From an uncultured Eubacteriales bacterium (lineage in GTDB: Bacteria > Bacillota > Clostridia > Oscillospirales > Acutalibacteraceae): a stretch of DNA of 13,570 bases. Positions 1 through 7,432 of this stretch are shown here, in pieces. The translations under genes and the position numbers were made by a program. The DNA lies in assembly GCA_900321515.1 (NCBI GenBank), contig ONWI01000106.1:1-13570 (forward strand), given 5' to 3'. Each line of letters opens with the position of its first letter. The stretch's first letter is position 1. The notes under the pieces were generated by a model. The model was not told where the DNA came from. It saw only the letters and a list, made by a program, of their open reading frames with translations, and searched no databases.

Positions 1-88
1 TAACTTTATATATATTTTCAGTTTTTAAAATGATATTTTGATGTTTTTTATAATTTTTACTTTATTCAAAAAAAATAATAAAAAACTA

Positions 89-116
89 TTGACAAAATTA
101 AAAATACGAATATAAT
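89..116 (+). promoter_or_regulatory. Promoter of the deacetylase gene
   Basis: A perfect -35 hexamer TTGACA (89-94) and a perfect -10 hexamer TATAAT (111-116) are separated by 16 nt in very AT-rich DNA. This matches the vegetative sigma-A consensus. It would start transcription near 123 and give a leader of about 180 nt ahead of the deacetylase. Positions 1-88 are AT-rich, and I see no gene or site there. Confidence 0.75.
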
Positions 117-123
117 TATATAA

Positions 124-301
124 GTCGCTTGCAGATGATGAGCGTTTATAAAAAGAATATTGCGGAATTGTGTAAGGGTAAAATCTGAACGGGCAAAACG
201 AACAGGCTCTCAGATAATTTGCACTTTCTCCCCCCTGTTTCACGAAATATATTTATTTTTCTATCGGATGGTAATCCATTTTAAAAGGAGTCAGTTCACG
301 C
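124..301 (+). other. Long 5' leader of the deacetylase mRNA
   Basis: About 178 nt lie between the predicted transcription start and the ATG, much longer than the other leaders here. I see no convincing gene in it. The arms AACAGG (201-206) and CCTGTT (234-239) could pair around a 27-nt loop, followed by the ribosome binding site AAGGAG (285-290), 11 nt before the ATG. I do not recognise a known riboswitch class. The block at 200-210 is the reverse complement of the first 11 nt (AGAGCCTGTTC) of the repeat element at 10751, so part of the leader might be a decayed repeat. Confidence 0.35.
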
Positions 302-1702
302 ATGAATAGCAAAATCCCAATTAAAAGAATACTGTGCGCGGCTGTGGCGGCTGTCATGTTCTCATCACTTGCAGCCTGTACTGCTCCGCTCAGCAAAACA
401 AAAGACCTCACCGCTTCATCCTTGGAATTTGTCGTGGCAAACGCTCCTGCCGTTTCAACACGCAAGGTCGTCATCAAGGCAAGCCCCGCGAATATCCGCT
501 CCGGTCCCGGCAGAAATTATTCTGTCATAGGCAGGACCCAAAAGGGCAAGTCCTTCGATTATCTCGGCACTAAGAAGGATAATAGAAAAAATGTATGGTA
601 CAAAATTCAGTATACCAAAACCAAAACGGGCTGGGTTATTTCTTCTCTCGGAAAGCTCACCGCCGTGACGACAACTAAAGCCACGACTGCCGCATCCAAA
701 ACCACATCATCCACTACTTCCGTTACAGAAGGTACTGTTTCCACTACTACAACGAGCTGGATGTGTGTCTCATCAATTCACAAGCCGAAAACCACCGCAT
801 CAACAACTCCGACAGGTACAACCACCACTACAACTGCCGCAGCCAGAAAAAAGAACCTGATTATCTCCGGCAACCCCGTGAATGTACGCTCAGGCGCCGG
901 CAAGAATTACTCAAAAATCGGCAGCACATCAAGGGGAAAGAAATATGAGCTTCTCGGTACCGAAAAGGACTCCTCCGGAACAAAGTGGTACAAGATACAG
1001 TACACTGCCTCCAAAGCGGGCTGGGTTCTGGGCAGTCTCGCATACATTGAAGGCGAAAAGCCCAATAATAAAGACAACGGCAAGGTAGCTTATCTCACAT
1101 TTGACGACGGTCCTTCAGTCAATACCATTAAGATACTCGACATTCTTGATAAGTACAACGTGAAAGCCACATTCTTTGTCATCTATCACGGCAACATGAA
1201 GAGCAAGTACCAGGAAATAGTCAAACGCGGACACACCCTGGCGCTTCACAGCTATACACACGACTACAGCAAAATATACAAGAGCGAAAAGGGCTATTAT
1301 TCCGACCTGAACAAGATTCATGACTATGTAGAGAAGACAACCGGCGTTGACAGCAAAATAATCCGATTCCCCGGCGGTTCGAGCAACACCGTCAGCAACA
1401 AGTATAACAAAGGCATTATGAAAACACTCAAGAAAAGCGTAACCAAAAATGGCTATTACTACCATGACTGGAACGTAAGCAGCGGCGACGCAGCCGGACG
1501 CAATATCAAGGCTTCAAAGCTTTTGAAAAATGTCAAATCCGGAATCGGCAAGAAGAAGGTCATCAATGTTCTCATGCACGACACAGGCAAGAGCAAAATG
1601 ACCACCGTCGAAGCTCTTCCCTCCATCATTGAATACATCAGAAGTCAGGGTTATTCTTTTGAAGCTATCACCGAAGATTCCACACTTATCCAGCACGGAT
1701 AA
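302..1702 (+). CDS. Lipid-anchored polysaccharide deacetylase with two SH3-like domains
   Basis: A 466-aa secreted enzyme that should remove N- or O-acetyl groups from a cell-wall polysaccharide, most likely peptidoglycan. Residues 1-26 are a lipoprotein signal with lipobox LAAC (Cys26), so it is probably tethered to the outer face of the membrane. Two bacterial SH3-like domains follow (about 56-118 and 185-248), each with an N-[IV]-R-S-G-x-G-[RK]-N-Y-S core and a WYKIQYT strand; they probably bind cell wall. A Thr/Ser-rich linker (about 121-182) separates them, broken by WMCVSSIHKPK. The NodB catalytic domain (about 261-456) shows TFDDGP (266-271), the metal-binding H316-x3-H320, RFPGG (355-359), HDW (388-390) and LMHD (424-427). 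The ATG is supported by AAGGAG 11 nt upstream. It has its own promoter and a hairpin after the stop, so it is monocistronic. The exact substrate cannot be read from sequence. Confidence 0.9.
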   Translation: MNSKIPIKRILCAAVAAVMFSSLAACTAPLSKTKDLTASSLEFVVANAPAVSTRKVVIKASPANIRSGPGRNYSVIGRTQKGKSFDYLGTKKDNRKNVWYKIQYTKTKTGWVISSLGKLTAVTTTKATTAASKTTSSTTSVTEGTVSTTTTSWMCVSSIHKPKTTASTTPTGTTTTTTAAARKKNLIISGNPVNVRSGAGKNYSKIGSTSRGKKYELLGTEKDSSGTKWYKIQYTASKAGWVLGSLAYIEGEKPNNKDNGKVAYLTFDDGPSVNTIKILDILDKYNVKATFFVIYHGNMKSKYQEIVKRGHTLALHSYTHDYSKIYKSEKGYYSDLNKIHDYVEKTTGVDSKIIRFPGGSSNTVSNKYNKGIMKTLKKSVTKNGYYYHDWNVSSGDAAGRNIKASKLLKNVKSGIGKKKVINVLMHDTGKSKMTTVEALPSIIEYIRSQGYSFEAITEDSTLIQHG

Positions 1703-1721
1703 TTATTCAATAGTGCAATAT

Positions 1722-1767
1722 ATACGCCCCGCGCATTTCCGTTTAATTCGGAATGCGCGGGGCGTAT
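1722..1767. terminator. GC-rich hairpin after the deacetylase gene
   Basis: The arms at 1722-1740 and 1750-1767 (core ACGCCCCGCGCATT / AATGCGCGGGGCGT) pair over about 18 bp with one bulged T and a 9-nt loop. It begins 20 nt after the deacetylase stop codon. The T-run behind it is weak on the plus strand (ATTGGTTTATGT), so termination may be incomplete. The symmetrical stem could also act on transcripts from the other strand. Confidence 0.7.
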
Positions 1768-1939
1768 TGGTTTATGTACAGCTACTCCTCAACTTCTCCG
1801 TTGTCATCGCCAATCTTCTCGGCCGATTTATTATTAAAATTCTTAACCGATTGTAAATATGAAAAAAGACGCTTCTAAAAACTGAGTCTATTGATTTGTG
1901 TTTTGTGTTTCAGGACATAATATTGATTATCTCATTCCC
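1768..1939. other. Gap without a recognisable gene
   Basis: Most of this gap between the hairpin and the next promoter is AT-rich and holds no supported gene. On the minus strand a short stop-to-stop stretch (stop at 1782-1784, open to the TAG at 1875-1877) would encode about 30 residues ending in an acidic tail, GDDNGEVEE. It has no start codon or ribosome binding site. At best it is the decayed 3' end of a lost gene. Confidence 0.3.
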
Positions 1940-1968
1940 TTGACTTTGATGATAGTTTGGCATATAAT
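1940..1968 (+). promoter_or_regulatory. Promoter of the dehydrogenase-nuclease-ATPase unit
   Basis: TTGACT (1940-1945) and TATAAT (1963-1968) with an optimal 17-nt spacer form a strong sigma-A-type promoter. The start should be near 1975, giving a leader of about 60 nt. The first gene then has AGGAGG (2020-2025) 8 nt before its ATG. No other good promoter was seen before 6881, so it probably serves all three genes. Confidence 0.75.
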
Positions 1969-2033
1969 AAGTATGTACAAATATTTATTCATTTGAGATA
2001 AATTTTTTAGTCAATACACAGGAGGCTGATCTT

Positions 2034-3152
2034 ATGGCAAATAACGAAACCAGACCGTATCTTCCATGGGAACTTGCGGAAAAATTCATGACCGACGTGT
2101 TTGTTGCTTACGGCGTGCCGGAGAAGGATGCAAAAATCTGCACTGACGTCCTTCTTGAATCCGACCGCAGAGGCATAGAGAGCCACGGCTGCAACCGCTT
2201 CAAACCCATCTATCTCGACCGCATCAAGGCAGGCACTCTTCTTCCCGTGACCAAAACCGAAGTCGTCAAGGAAACCCCCACCACTGTTGTCATGAACGCG
2301 AACAACGGAATGGGCATGGTGGCAAGCTACCGCATGATGAATATGCTTATCGAAAAAGCCGGAACTTACGGAATGGCGGGCGGCACGATCTTCAATTCCA
2401 CCCACTACGGCATCGCCGGCTATTGGACGAGCATGGCTGAAAAAGCCGGAATGATAGGCATTACCGGCACCAACGCGCGTCCCTCTGTCGCTCCTACATT
2501 CGGCGTGGAGCCTATGATGGGCACAAATCCAATGACTTTTTCACTGCCCACCGACGAGGAATTCCCTTTTAATTTCGACTGCGCCACTTCCATTGTTCAG
2601 AACGGCAAAATCGAGTATTACATGCGCTCCGGCAAACCCACTCCCGCGGGACTTGTTATCACCGAGGACGGCGGCACAATGACCGATTCGGCTCAGATCC
2701 TCAAAGACATGCGCGCCGGCAGGTGTTCTCTGCTGCCGCTCGGAGGCATGGGCGAGGAAACCGGCGGTTACAAGGGCTACGGCTTTACCGCGATTGTGGA
2801 GATTCTGTCCGCTGCTCTCTCCGGCGGTCCTTTCATGAGGGAACTCACAGGAAAGAATCCCGACGGCAGCAACAAGATGTTCCGTCTGGGACACTTCTTC
2901 TTTGTCATCAACCCGGAATTTTTCATGGGTCTTGATACCTTCAGACATACTGCGGGAGAAATCTGCCGCGAACTTAGAACCGCCGAAAAGGCGCCTGGAG
3001 CAGAACGTATCTACACCGCAGGCGAAAAGGAATATCTGGCATGGCAGGATCGCCGCGACAAGGGCGTTCCGGTTGGCGAAGCAATCCAGAAGGAATTCAT
3101 TGCCCTGCGCGACGAATGCGGCCTGAATTACAAATTCCCTTTTGAGAAATGA
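2034..3152 (+). CDS. Ldh2-family malate/L-lactate-type dehydrogenase
   Basis: A 372-aa cytoplasmic NAD(P)-dependent oxidoreductase of the Ldh2 family (malate, L-lactate, ureidoglycolate and related 2-hydroxyacid dehydrogenases), which is unrelated in fold to classical lactate dehydrogenase. Family landmarks are in order: RRGIESHG with the conserved Ser-His-Gly (50-52), NSTHYG (121-126), GTNP (163-166), DCATS (182-186) and the Gly-rich GGYKGYG (244-250). It is somewhat longer than the usual 330-360 aa because of a charged C-terminal tail. The start is secure: AGGAGG lies 8 nt upstream. Its TGA is followed after only 4 nt by the nuclease gene, so the two are almost certainly cotranscribed. The substrate cannot be told from sequence; malate, lactate or another 2-hydroxyacid are all possible. 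Confidence 0.85.
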   Translation: MANNETRPYLPWELAEKFMTDVFVAYGVPEKDAKICTDVLLESDRRGIESHGCNRFKPIYLDRIKAGTLLPVTKTEVVKETPTTVVMNANNGMGMVASYRMMNMLIEKAGTYGMAGGTIFNSTHYGIAGYWTSMAEKAGMIGITGTNARPSVAPTFGVEPMMGTNPMTFSLPTDEEFPFNFDCATSIVQNGKIEYYMRSGKPTPAGLVITEDGGTMTDSAQILKDMRAGRCSLLPLGGMGEETGGYKGYGFTAIVEILSAALSGGPFMRELTGKNPDGSNKMFRLGHFFFVINPEFFMGLDTFRHTAGEICRELRTAEKAPGAERIYTAGEKEYLAWQDRRDKGVPVGEAIQKEFIALRDECGLNYKFPFEK

Positions 3153-3156
3153 TTAT

Positions 3157-4269
3157 ATGAAAATTATCCACTGCGCCGATATTCACCTGGATTCGGCGAT
3201 GACTTCCTCCATTGACCCTCAGACTGCGCGCATAAGACGCGGCGAGATACTTCGTAATTTTGAAAGAATTGTCGATTACGCCGCCTCTGTGGGAGCCGAG
3301 GCAATACTTATCGCGGGAGATCTGTTCGACTCGCAGAACATAAGCGAACTGACACGGAATACCCTGCTGCACTGCATTGCTTCCAATCCGGGCATTGCAT
3401 TCTTCTATCTCAGAGGCAACCACGACGAGCATTTTTGTCTGAACCAGCTCAATTGTTCGGGAAAAATCCCATTTAACCTGATATTCTTCGGCAAAGAATG
3501 GGGTTGCTACGAATGCGGCAGTGTATCCATCTACGGCGCTGAACTCTCGGATGAAAGCAGGGATTTTTACGACGTTCTCAATCCCGACCCGGATAGGATT
3601 AATATTGTCATGCTTCACGGTCAGTTAAGCGAACATCCGGACAGCGTGGACTACGGAATTGATATCAACAGACTCCGCGGCAAAAATATAGATTATCTCG
3701 CTCTGGGTCACATCCATTCCCACAGCGAGGGAAGTCTGGACGACAGGGGAATCTACTCTTACCCCGGCTGTCCTGAGGGACGCGGGTTTGATGAATGCGA
3801 AGGTGAACACGGGCTGATGCTGCTCGAAATAGATGTAGATAATCACAGCGTCGCCCACACTTTCATTCCCTTTGAGAATCGCAGACTCTATTCCGTAACC
3901 GCCGACGTGACAGGCTGCATGACAACAAAAGAAATGATTTCGGCGGCGGCTGAAGCCCTCGTCGAATCGGGATGCGATTCATCTTCATTGGTAAAGCTGG
4001 TGCTGACCGGCGAACTTGACCCGGAATGCGAAAAGGATATTTCATATTTATCCGCCGCATTTTGCGATAAATATTTCTACTTCCGGGCAATCGACCAAAC
4101 CCGTATCAAAATAAACATCGAAGACTATCTGTTCGACGAATCGTTAAAGGGCGAATTTGTCCGGACTGTATCAAGCGACGATTCCCTTTCCGAAGACGAC
4201 AAGGCGGTAATCGTGCGATACGGTCTGCGGGCGCTTGCCGGAGAGGAGGCCGACTTATTTTGCGGCTGA
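3157..4269 (+). CDS. SbcD/YhaO-like metallophosphoesterase DNA nuclease
   Basis: A 370-aa calcineurin-like phosphoesterase of the SbcD/Mre11/YhaO group, a likely Mn-dependent DNA exo/endonuclease working with the ATPase encoded next. All metal-binding motifs are present: D-x-H (8-10), GDLFD (54-58), GNHDE (87-91), LHGQ (153-156) and GHIHSH (184-189), followed by YPGCPEGRGFDE. The C-terminal part (about 235-370) is poorly conserved, as expected for the capping/partner-binding region. I chose ATG 3157 because it gives the canonical MKIIHCADIH start. A TTG at 3142 would add five residues and overlap the dehydrogenase. The gene follows the dehydrogenase by 4 nt and overlaps the ATPase gene by 10 nt, which suggests coupled translation of the two partners. 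Compared with B. subtilis, the pair resembles YhaO-YhaN more than SbcD-SbcC. Confidence 0.85.
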   Translation: MKIIHCADIHLDSAMTSSIDPQTARIRRGEILRNFERIVDYAASVGAEAILIAGDLFDSQNISELTRNTLLHCIASNPGIAFFYLRGNHDEHFCLNQLNCSGKIPFNLIFFGKEWGCYECGSVSIYGAELSDESRDFYDVLNPDPDRINIVMLHGQLSEHPDSVDYGIDINRLRGKNIDYLALGHIHSHSEGSLDDRGIYSYPGCPEGRGFDECEGEHGLMLLEIDVDNHSVAHTFIPFENRRLYSVTADVTGCMTTKEMISAAAEALVESGCDSSSLVKLVLTGELDPECEKDISYLSAAFCDKYFYFRAIDQTRIKINIEDYLFDESLKGEFVRTVSSDDSLSEDDKAVIVRYGLRALAGEEADLFCG

Positions 4270-6881
4270 TTTCGTGCCACATCGAAAACTTCGGGAAGCT
4301 GCATGATTTTGACATGACCTTTTCGGACGGTCTGAACGTCATCCGCAGGGAAAACGGATGGGGCAAAAGCACGCTTGCTTCCTTCATCAAGGCAATGCTC
4401 TACGGACTTGACGGCACCAAGAAGCGAGACATCGACGAAAACGAGCGCCGGAGATTCTGTCCGTGGCAGGGCGGAATCTTCGGCGGGCGATTGGACTTTG
4501 AAGCCGCGGGCAGGAATTACTGCGTCACCCGCACGTTCGGCGACAGTCCTGCAAAGGACACATTCGAGCTTCGCGACCGCGATACAAATATGATATCGCA
4601 GGATTACTCCGAGCGTCTCGGCGAGGAGCTTTTCAAACTCAACAGCACATCATTTTACCGCAGCATATTCATCGGACAGAGCGACTGCCAGACCGCTTCC
4701 ACCGATGACATTTACGCCAAGATCAGCGACCTCGCGGACAATACCGGCGACATGAACAGCTTCGAGTCAGCCGACGAAAGGCTCAAAAAGCAGATTAATT
4801 CACTTTCTCCGAAACTTCGCACAGGTTCGCTCTTCAAATTGTCAGAGGAAATGGCGGCCCTTCGGCGCACTGTCAGCGAGGGCATGGACCTGAACGGCAG
4901 AATCGCTGAATGTTCGGAAAAAATCGCGGAGGCGGAAAGCCGCAAGCGCTCGGTCATGGAAAAAAGATCATCTCTGGAGTCAAAACAAAAACTTGCGATA
5001 CGTCAGCAGCAGTTGCTTTCTCTGAGAGGTGAATGGGAACGGCTCAAAAAAACGCGGGACAACATTAAATCTGAGCTTGACACAGCAATGGCTAAATTTC
5101 CATCCGGAATTCCCGACGAATCTTCCGTCAGGGAAAACCTTCATTTCGCTTTAGAGATGAGAAGCGCCGAGAGTCTGATGCATTCCTACAGGCTGTCATC
5201 TCACGAGAAGCTCAGGCTTGATGAACTGGCCACTGTCTTTGAGAATCACGTTCCGTCACCCGATGAAATCGACGGATATCTGGCAACCGCCGCGGAGCTT
5301 CGACGTATCAGGGAAAAATACGACAGACTTCGGCTGACCGATGAGGAGAACGACGTCCTATGGCAGCTTAACGCCGCATTTGCGGATGACTCGGTAAGCC
5401 CGTCGGAGCTTATCGCAAAATGGAACGAGCGTTCCGCAATAAAAAACGCACTCGGTTCCAAGAAAGCCGCATGTGCGTCACTCACAAAGTCTGTAAAGAA
5501 GTCTCGCGGCGCGGCAAAGAGACGGGCTTTCATTCTGATATCAGCCGGATTGAGCCTGATAGCGATAGGCGTAGCGTTTTTCATTATATATTCGGCGGTA
5601 TGGTTTTTATACGCGGCAATCGCGGGTGTTTTGCTGCTATCTTTGGGCGTTTTCTTTGCCGCGCTGATAATGGGAAATTTTGTAAAAAAGATTCCCGATG
5701 AACTCATTCAGCTTCGGGATGAGATAAAATGCGATGAGAATTTCATTGACGACGTTGAATGTCTGACTGCAAATTATCTCGCCATTCACGGAAGGGATTT
5801 TGTCGAACCGGACGTTCCGTTTGTTTTGCAGGAACTTTTGGAAGATCGGCGCTGTCTCGAACTACTCCGCAGAAAACAAGACACGGCGGAAAAATATCTG
5901 CTGGAAAACGACCGTCCCGACAGCAGAGCGGAAGTTAACAACTTTCTGCAAAAATACGCGGTTCAGCCGGACGAAGGCAGATTGTCTGATCTGCTTCACG
6001 AACTTAAAGAAAACGCAGCAGAATACTCTTTGCTTTATGACAAAAGCTGTAAATTCAGCGAAGCAAAAAAAAAGTATTCGGAAAGAAACGACATTATCGT
6101 AAGTTTTCTCGATTCATACGGGTATTCCGCAGGGGACAATGCACATGCGGCTCTCGAACAACTGCGTGACGACGCGGCAGAAGTCGCCGGTCTGTCTGAG
6201 AAGTATTCCAAAGTTGTCTCTGAGCTGAATGCATTCGAGCAAAGCAACGATATTTCCGTACTTGAAGCCGCCGACAATGAAACCGTACCTTCACTTGAAG
6301 CAATCAGCCAGGAAATATGGAACTGCGGCGTTGCTCTTGAGCAAATCGCCGAATCGGTCAACGCGCTCAGACAAACAAGGGATGAGCTTAATAAGCAACT
6401 GGTTCAATGGGAAAATGACAGCTGCGCGCTTCAGGAGAAAACAGAAAAACTCAACGCCGACAGACTAAGATACGAAAGACTTCTTAAGGCAAGGGAGTTT
6501 CTACGCACCGCGAAGGAACGCATGGTTGCCAAATATGTCGCTCCGGTCTACAGCTCTTTCATACGCTATCACAACCTGATGGCAGGTGATTCGGCAGACA
6601 ATTACCACATTGACGCCGACATCAACGTAACTGTTGACGAGCTTGGACAACAGAGGGAAATTAAGACTCTGAGCACCGGTTTCCGCGATCTGGTGGGAAT
6701 CTGCCTGCGTCTCGGACTTGCCGACGCCATGTATCCCTCTGAAAAGCCTGCACTGATAATGGACGACCCGTTCACCAACCTCGATGACAAGAAGCTCTCA
6801 TCCTCCGGCAAGTTGCTGCGCGAAGTCTCGAAAAGCTATCAGGTTATTTATTTCACTTGCAGCGCGTCAAGAGAAAACTGA
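4260..6881 (+). CDS. SbcC/YhaN-like ATPase with a central membrane hairpin
   Basis: An 873-aa SMC/Rad50-type ATPase, presumably the partner of the nuclease upstream. The N-terminal half-ATPase has a Walker A-like segment RENGWGKST (30-38), in which the usual first Gly is Arg30. The C-terminal half has the signature-like LSTGFRD (804-810), Walker B ALIMDDP (831-837) and D-loop NLDD (840-843). Charged, helix-rich segments (about 190-420 and 475-755) should form coiled coils. Between them lie two adjacent hydrophobic stretches (about 423-445 and 447-471), which look like a membrane hairpin where SbcC/Rad50 carries a CxxC zinc hook; I see no CxxC there. B. subtilis YhaN is, from memory, similar. 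The TTG start at 4260 is supported by AGGAGG (4244-4249) 10 nt upstream, inside the nuclease gene. Inferred role: DNA end processing or repair at the membrane. Confidence 0.82.
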   Translation: MRLISCHIENFGKLHDFDMTFSDGLNVIRRENGWGKSTLASFIKAMLYGLDGTKKRDIDENERRRFCPWQGGIFGGRLDFEAAGRNYCVTRTFGDSPAKDTFELRDRDTNMISQDYSERLGEELFKLNSTSFYRSIFIGQSDCQTASTDDIYAKISDLADNTGDMNSFESADERLKKQINSLSPKLRTGSLFKLSEEMAALRRTVSEGMDLNGRIAECSEKIAEAESRKRSVMEKRSSLESKQKLAIRQQQLLSLRGEWERLKKTRDNIKSELDTAMAKFPSGIPDESSVRENLHFALEMRSAESLMHSYRLSSHEKLRLDELATVFENHVPSPDEIDGYLATAAELRRIREKYDRLRLTDEENDVLWQLNAAFADDSVSPSELIAKWNERSAIKNALGSKKAACASLTKSVKKSRGAAKRRAFILISAGLSLIAIGVAFFIIYSAVWFLYAAIAGVLLLSLGVFFAALIMGNFVKKIPDELIQLRDEIKCDENFIDDVECLTANYLAIHGRDFVEPDVPFVLQELLEDRRCLELLRRKQDTAEKYLLENDRPDSRAEVNNFLQKYAVQPDEGRLSDLLHELKENAAEYSLLYDKSCKFSEAKKKYSERNDIIVSFLDSYGYSAGDNAHAALEQLRDDAAEVAGLSEKYSKVVSELNAFEQSNDISVLEAADNETVPSLEAISQEIWNCGVALEQIAESVNALRQTRDELNKQLVQWENDSCALQEKTEKLNADRLRYERLLKAREFLRTAKERMVAKYVAPVYSSFIRYHNLMAGDSADNYHIDADINVTVDELGQQREIKTLSTGFRDLVGICLRLGLADAMYPSEKPALIMDDPFTNLDDKKLSSSGKLLREVSKSYQVIYFTCSASREN

Positions 6882-6933
6882 ATGCGGATATCAGAAAAAA
6901 ATCGCATCTCGTGTAAAAAAAATAAAAAAACTA

Positions 6934-6962
6934 TTGCAATTCCGATTAGTCCATGATAAAAT
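6934..6962 (+). promoter_or_regulatory. Promoter of secG
   Basis: TTGCAA (6934-6939) and TAAAAT (6957-6962) are separated by 17 nt, shortly after the ATPase stop codon. I see no clear terminator after the ATPase gene, so secG may also receive readthrough. The start would be near 6969, with a leader of about 60 nt and the ribosome binding site GGAGG at 7015-7019. Confidence 0.65.
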
Positions 6963-7029
6963 AATTGAGTATGCAAACAATGTCATTCGGATACGCTTTA
7001 TGATTATCTGCTATGGAGGTGTAGACTAA

Positions 7030-7293
7030 ATGCTGACGGCTTGGGAATGGATAATAAGTATACTGCTTATGGTGGTTGCGATCGTCATGATCATCATCGT
7101 GCTCTTTCAGCAGAGCGATGACGACGGACTTTCAGGTGCCATCGGAGGCTCTTCCTCCGCTTATGATTCTTACCTGGGCAAAAACGAGAGCAGAACTACC
7201 TCTGCCAAGCTCGCAAAATTCACCAAGATGCTGGCTGCCGTTTTCTTCGTTTTTGTTATGGTACTTGACATTATTATTCTTGTCAACAGATAA
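7030..7293 (+). CDS. secG: Preprotein translocase subunit SecG
   Basis: An 87-aa inner-membrane protein, the small accessory subunit of the SecYEG channel, which helps SecA-driven export. It has the expected layout: an N-terminal membrane helix (about 6-26), the conserved loop VLFQQSDDDGLSGAIGG (24-40) matching the family's QxxxxxGLSGAxGG pattern, a short polar stretch, and a second membrane helix (about 66-85). The length is normal. GGAGG ends 10 nt before the ATG. The gene has its own promoter and is followed by a terminator, then rnr. The order secG-rnr is a conserved Firmicutes neighbourhood and supports both calls. Confidence 0.92.
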   Translation: MLTAWEWIISILLMVVAIVMIIIVLFQQSDDDGLSGAIGGSSSAYDSYLGKNESRTTSAKLAKFTKMLAAVFFVFVMVLDIIILVNR

Positions 7294-7323
7294 TGAATGT
7301 CCTGGACAATTCTATGTCAAAGC

Positions 7324-7364
7324 ATATGCGAAGCAGTTTGCGCTGTTTCGCATATTTTATTTTT
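7324..7364 (+). terminator. Rho-independent terminator after secG
   Basis: The arms ATATGCGAAGCAG (7324-7336) and CTGTTTCGCATAT (7343-7355) pair with a single mismatch around a 6-nt loop, then a T-rich tail TTTTATTTTT. It begins 30 nt after the secG stop. It should reduce readthrough into rnr. Confidence 0.8.
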
Positions 7365-7377
7365 AAAATAAAATGAC

Positions 7378-7422
7378 GCAGTCAGTCGATTGAATCCGGC
7401 TGATTGCATCACTGGAAAGGAG
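7378..7422 (+). promoter_or_regulatory. rnr: Leader hairpin and ribosome binding site of rnr
   Basis: GCAGTCAG (7378-7385) can pair with CTGATTGC (7400-7407) over 8 bp (one G-U) around a 14-nt loop. It is followed by AAAGGAG (7416-7422), 10 nt before the rnr ATG. The hairpin leaves the ribosome binding site free. I see TAAAAT boxes (7364-7374) but no good -35, so the rnr promoter is uncertain and readthrough from secG remains possible. Confidence 0.35.
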
Positions 7423-7432
7423 TATTTAAAAC

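Noticed and set aside
123..215. Possible third copy of the palindromic repeat, on the minus strand of the deacetylase leader
   Set aside because: Only AGAGCCTGTTC (reverse complement of 200-210) and a CAGATT block (181-186) match; the TCCAC, TGCGGA and AGCCAAAAC blocks are missing and the right end does not pair well. It may be a relic, but I cannot support it as a copy.
124..301. Riboswitch (glycine type suggested by CTCTCAG) in the deacetylase leader
   Set aside because: The rest of the conserved glycine-aptamer core is absent, and a deacetylase is not an expected target. No cyclic-dinucleotide, TPP or other class I know fits either.
757..790. Insertion or frameshift in the Thr-rich linker of the deacetylase (WMCVSSIHKPK)
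   Set aside because: The frame continues intact on both sides, and such linkers vary freely. There is no duplicated or mobile sequence at the edges.
6888..6930. Terminator after the SbcC-like gene
   Set aside because: ATGCG and CGCAT could pair around a long loop, but the stem is short and A-runs, not T-runs, follow on the plus strand.
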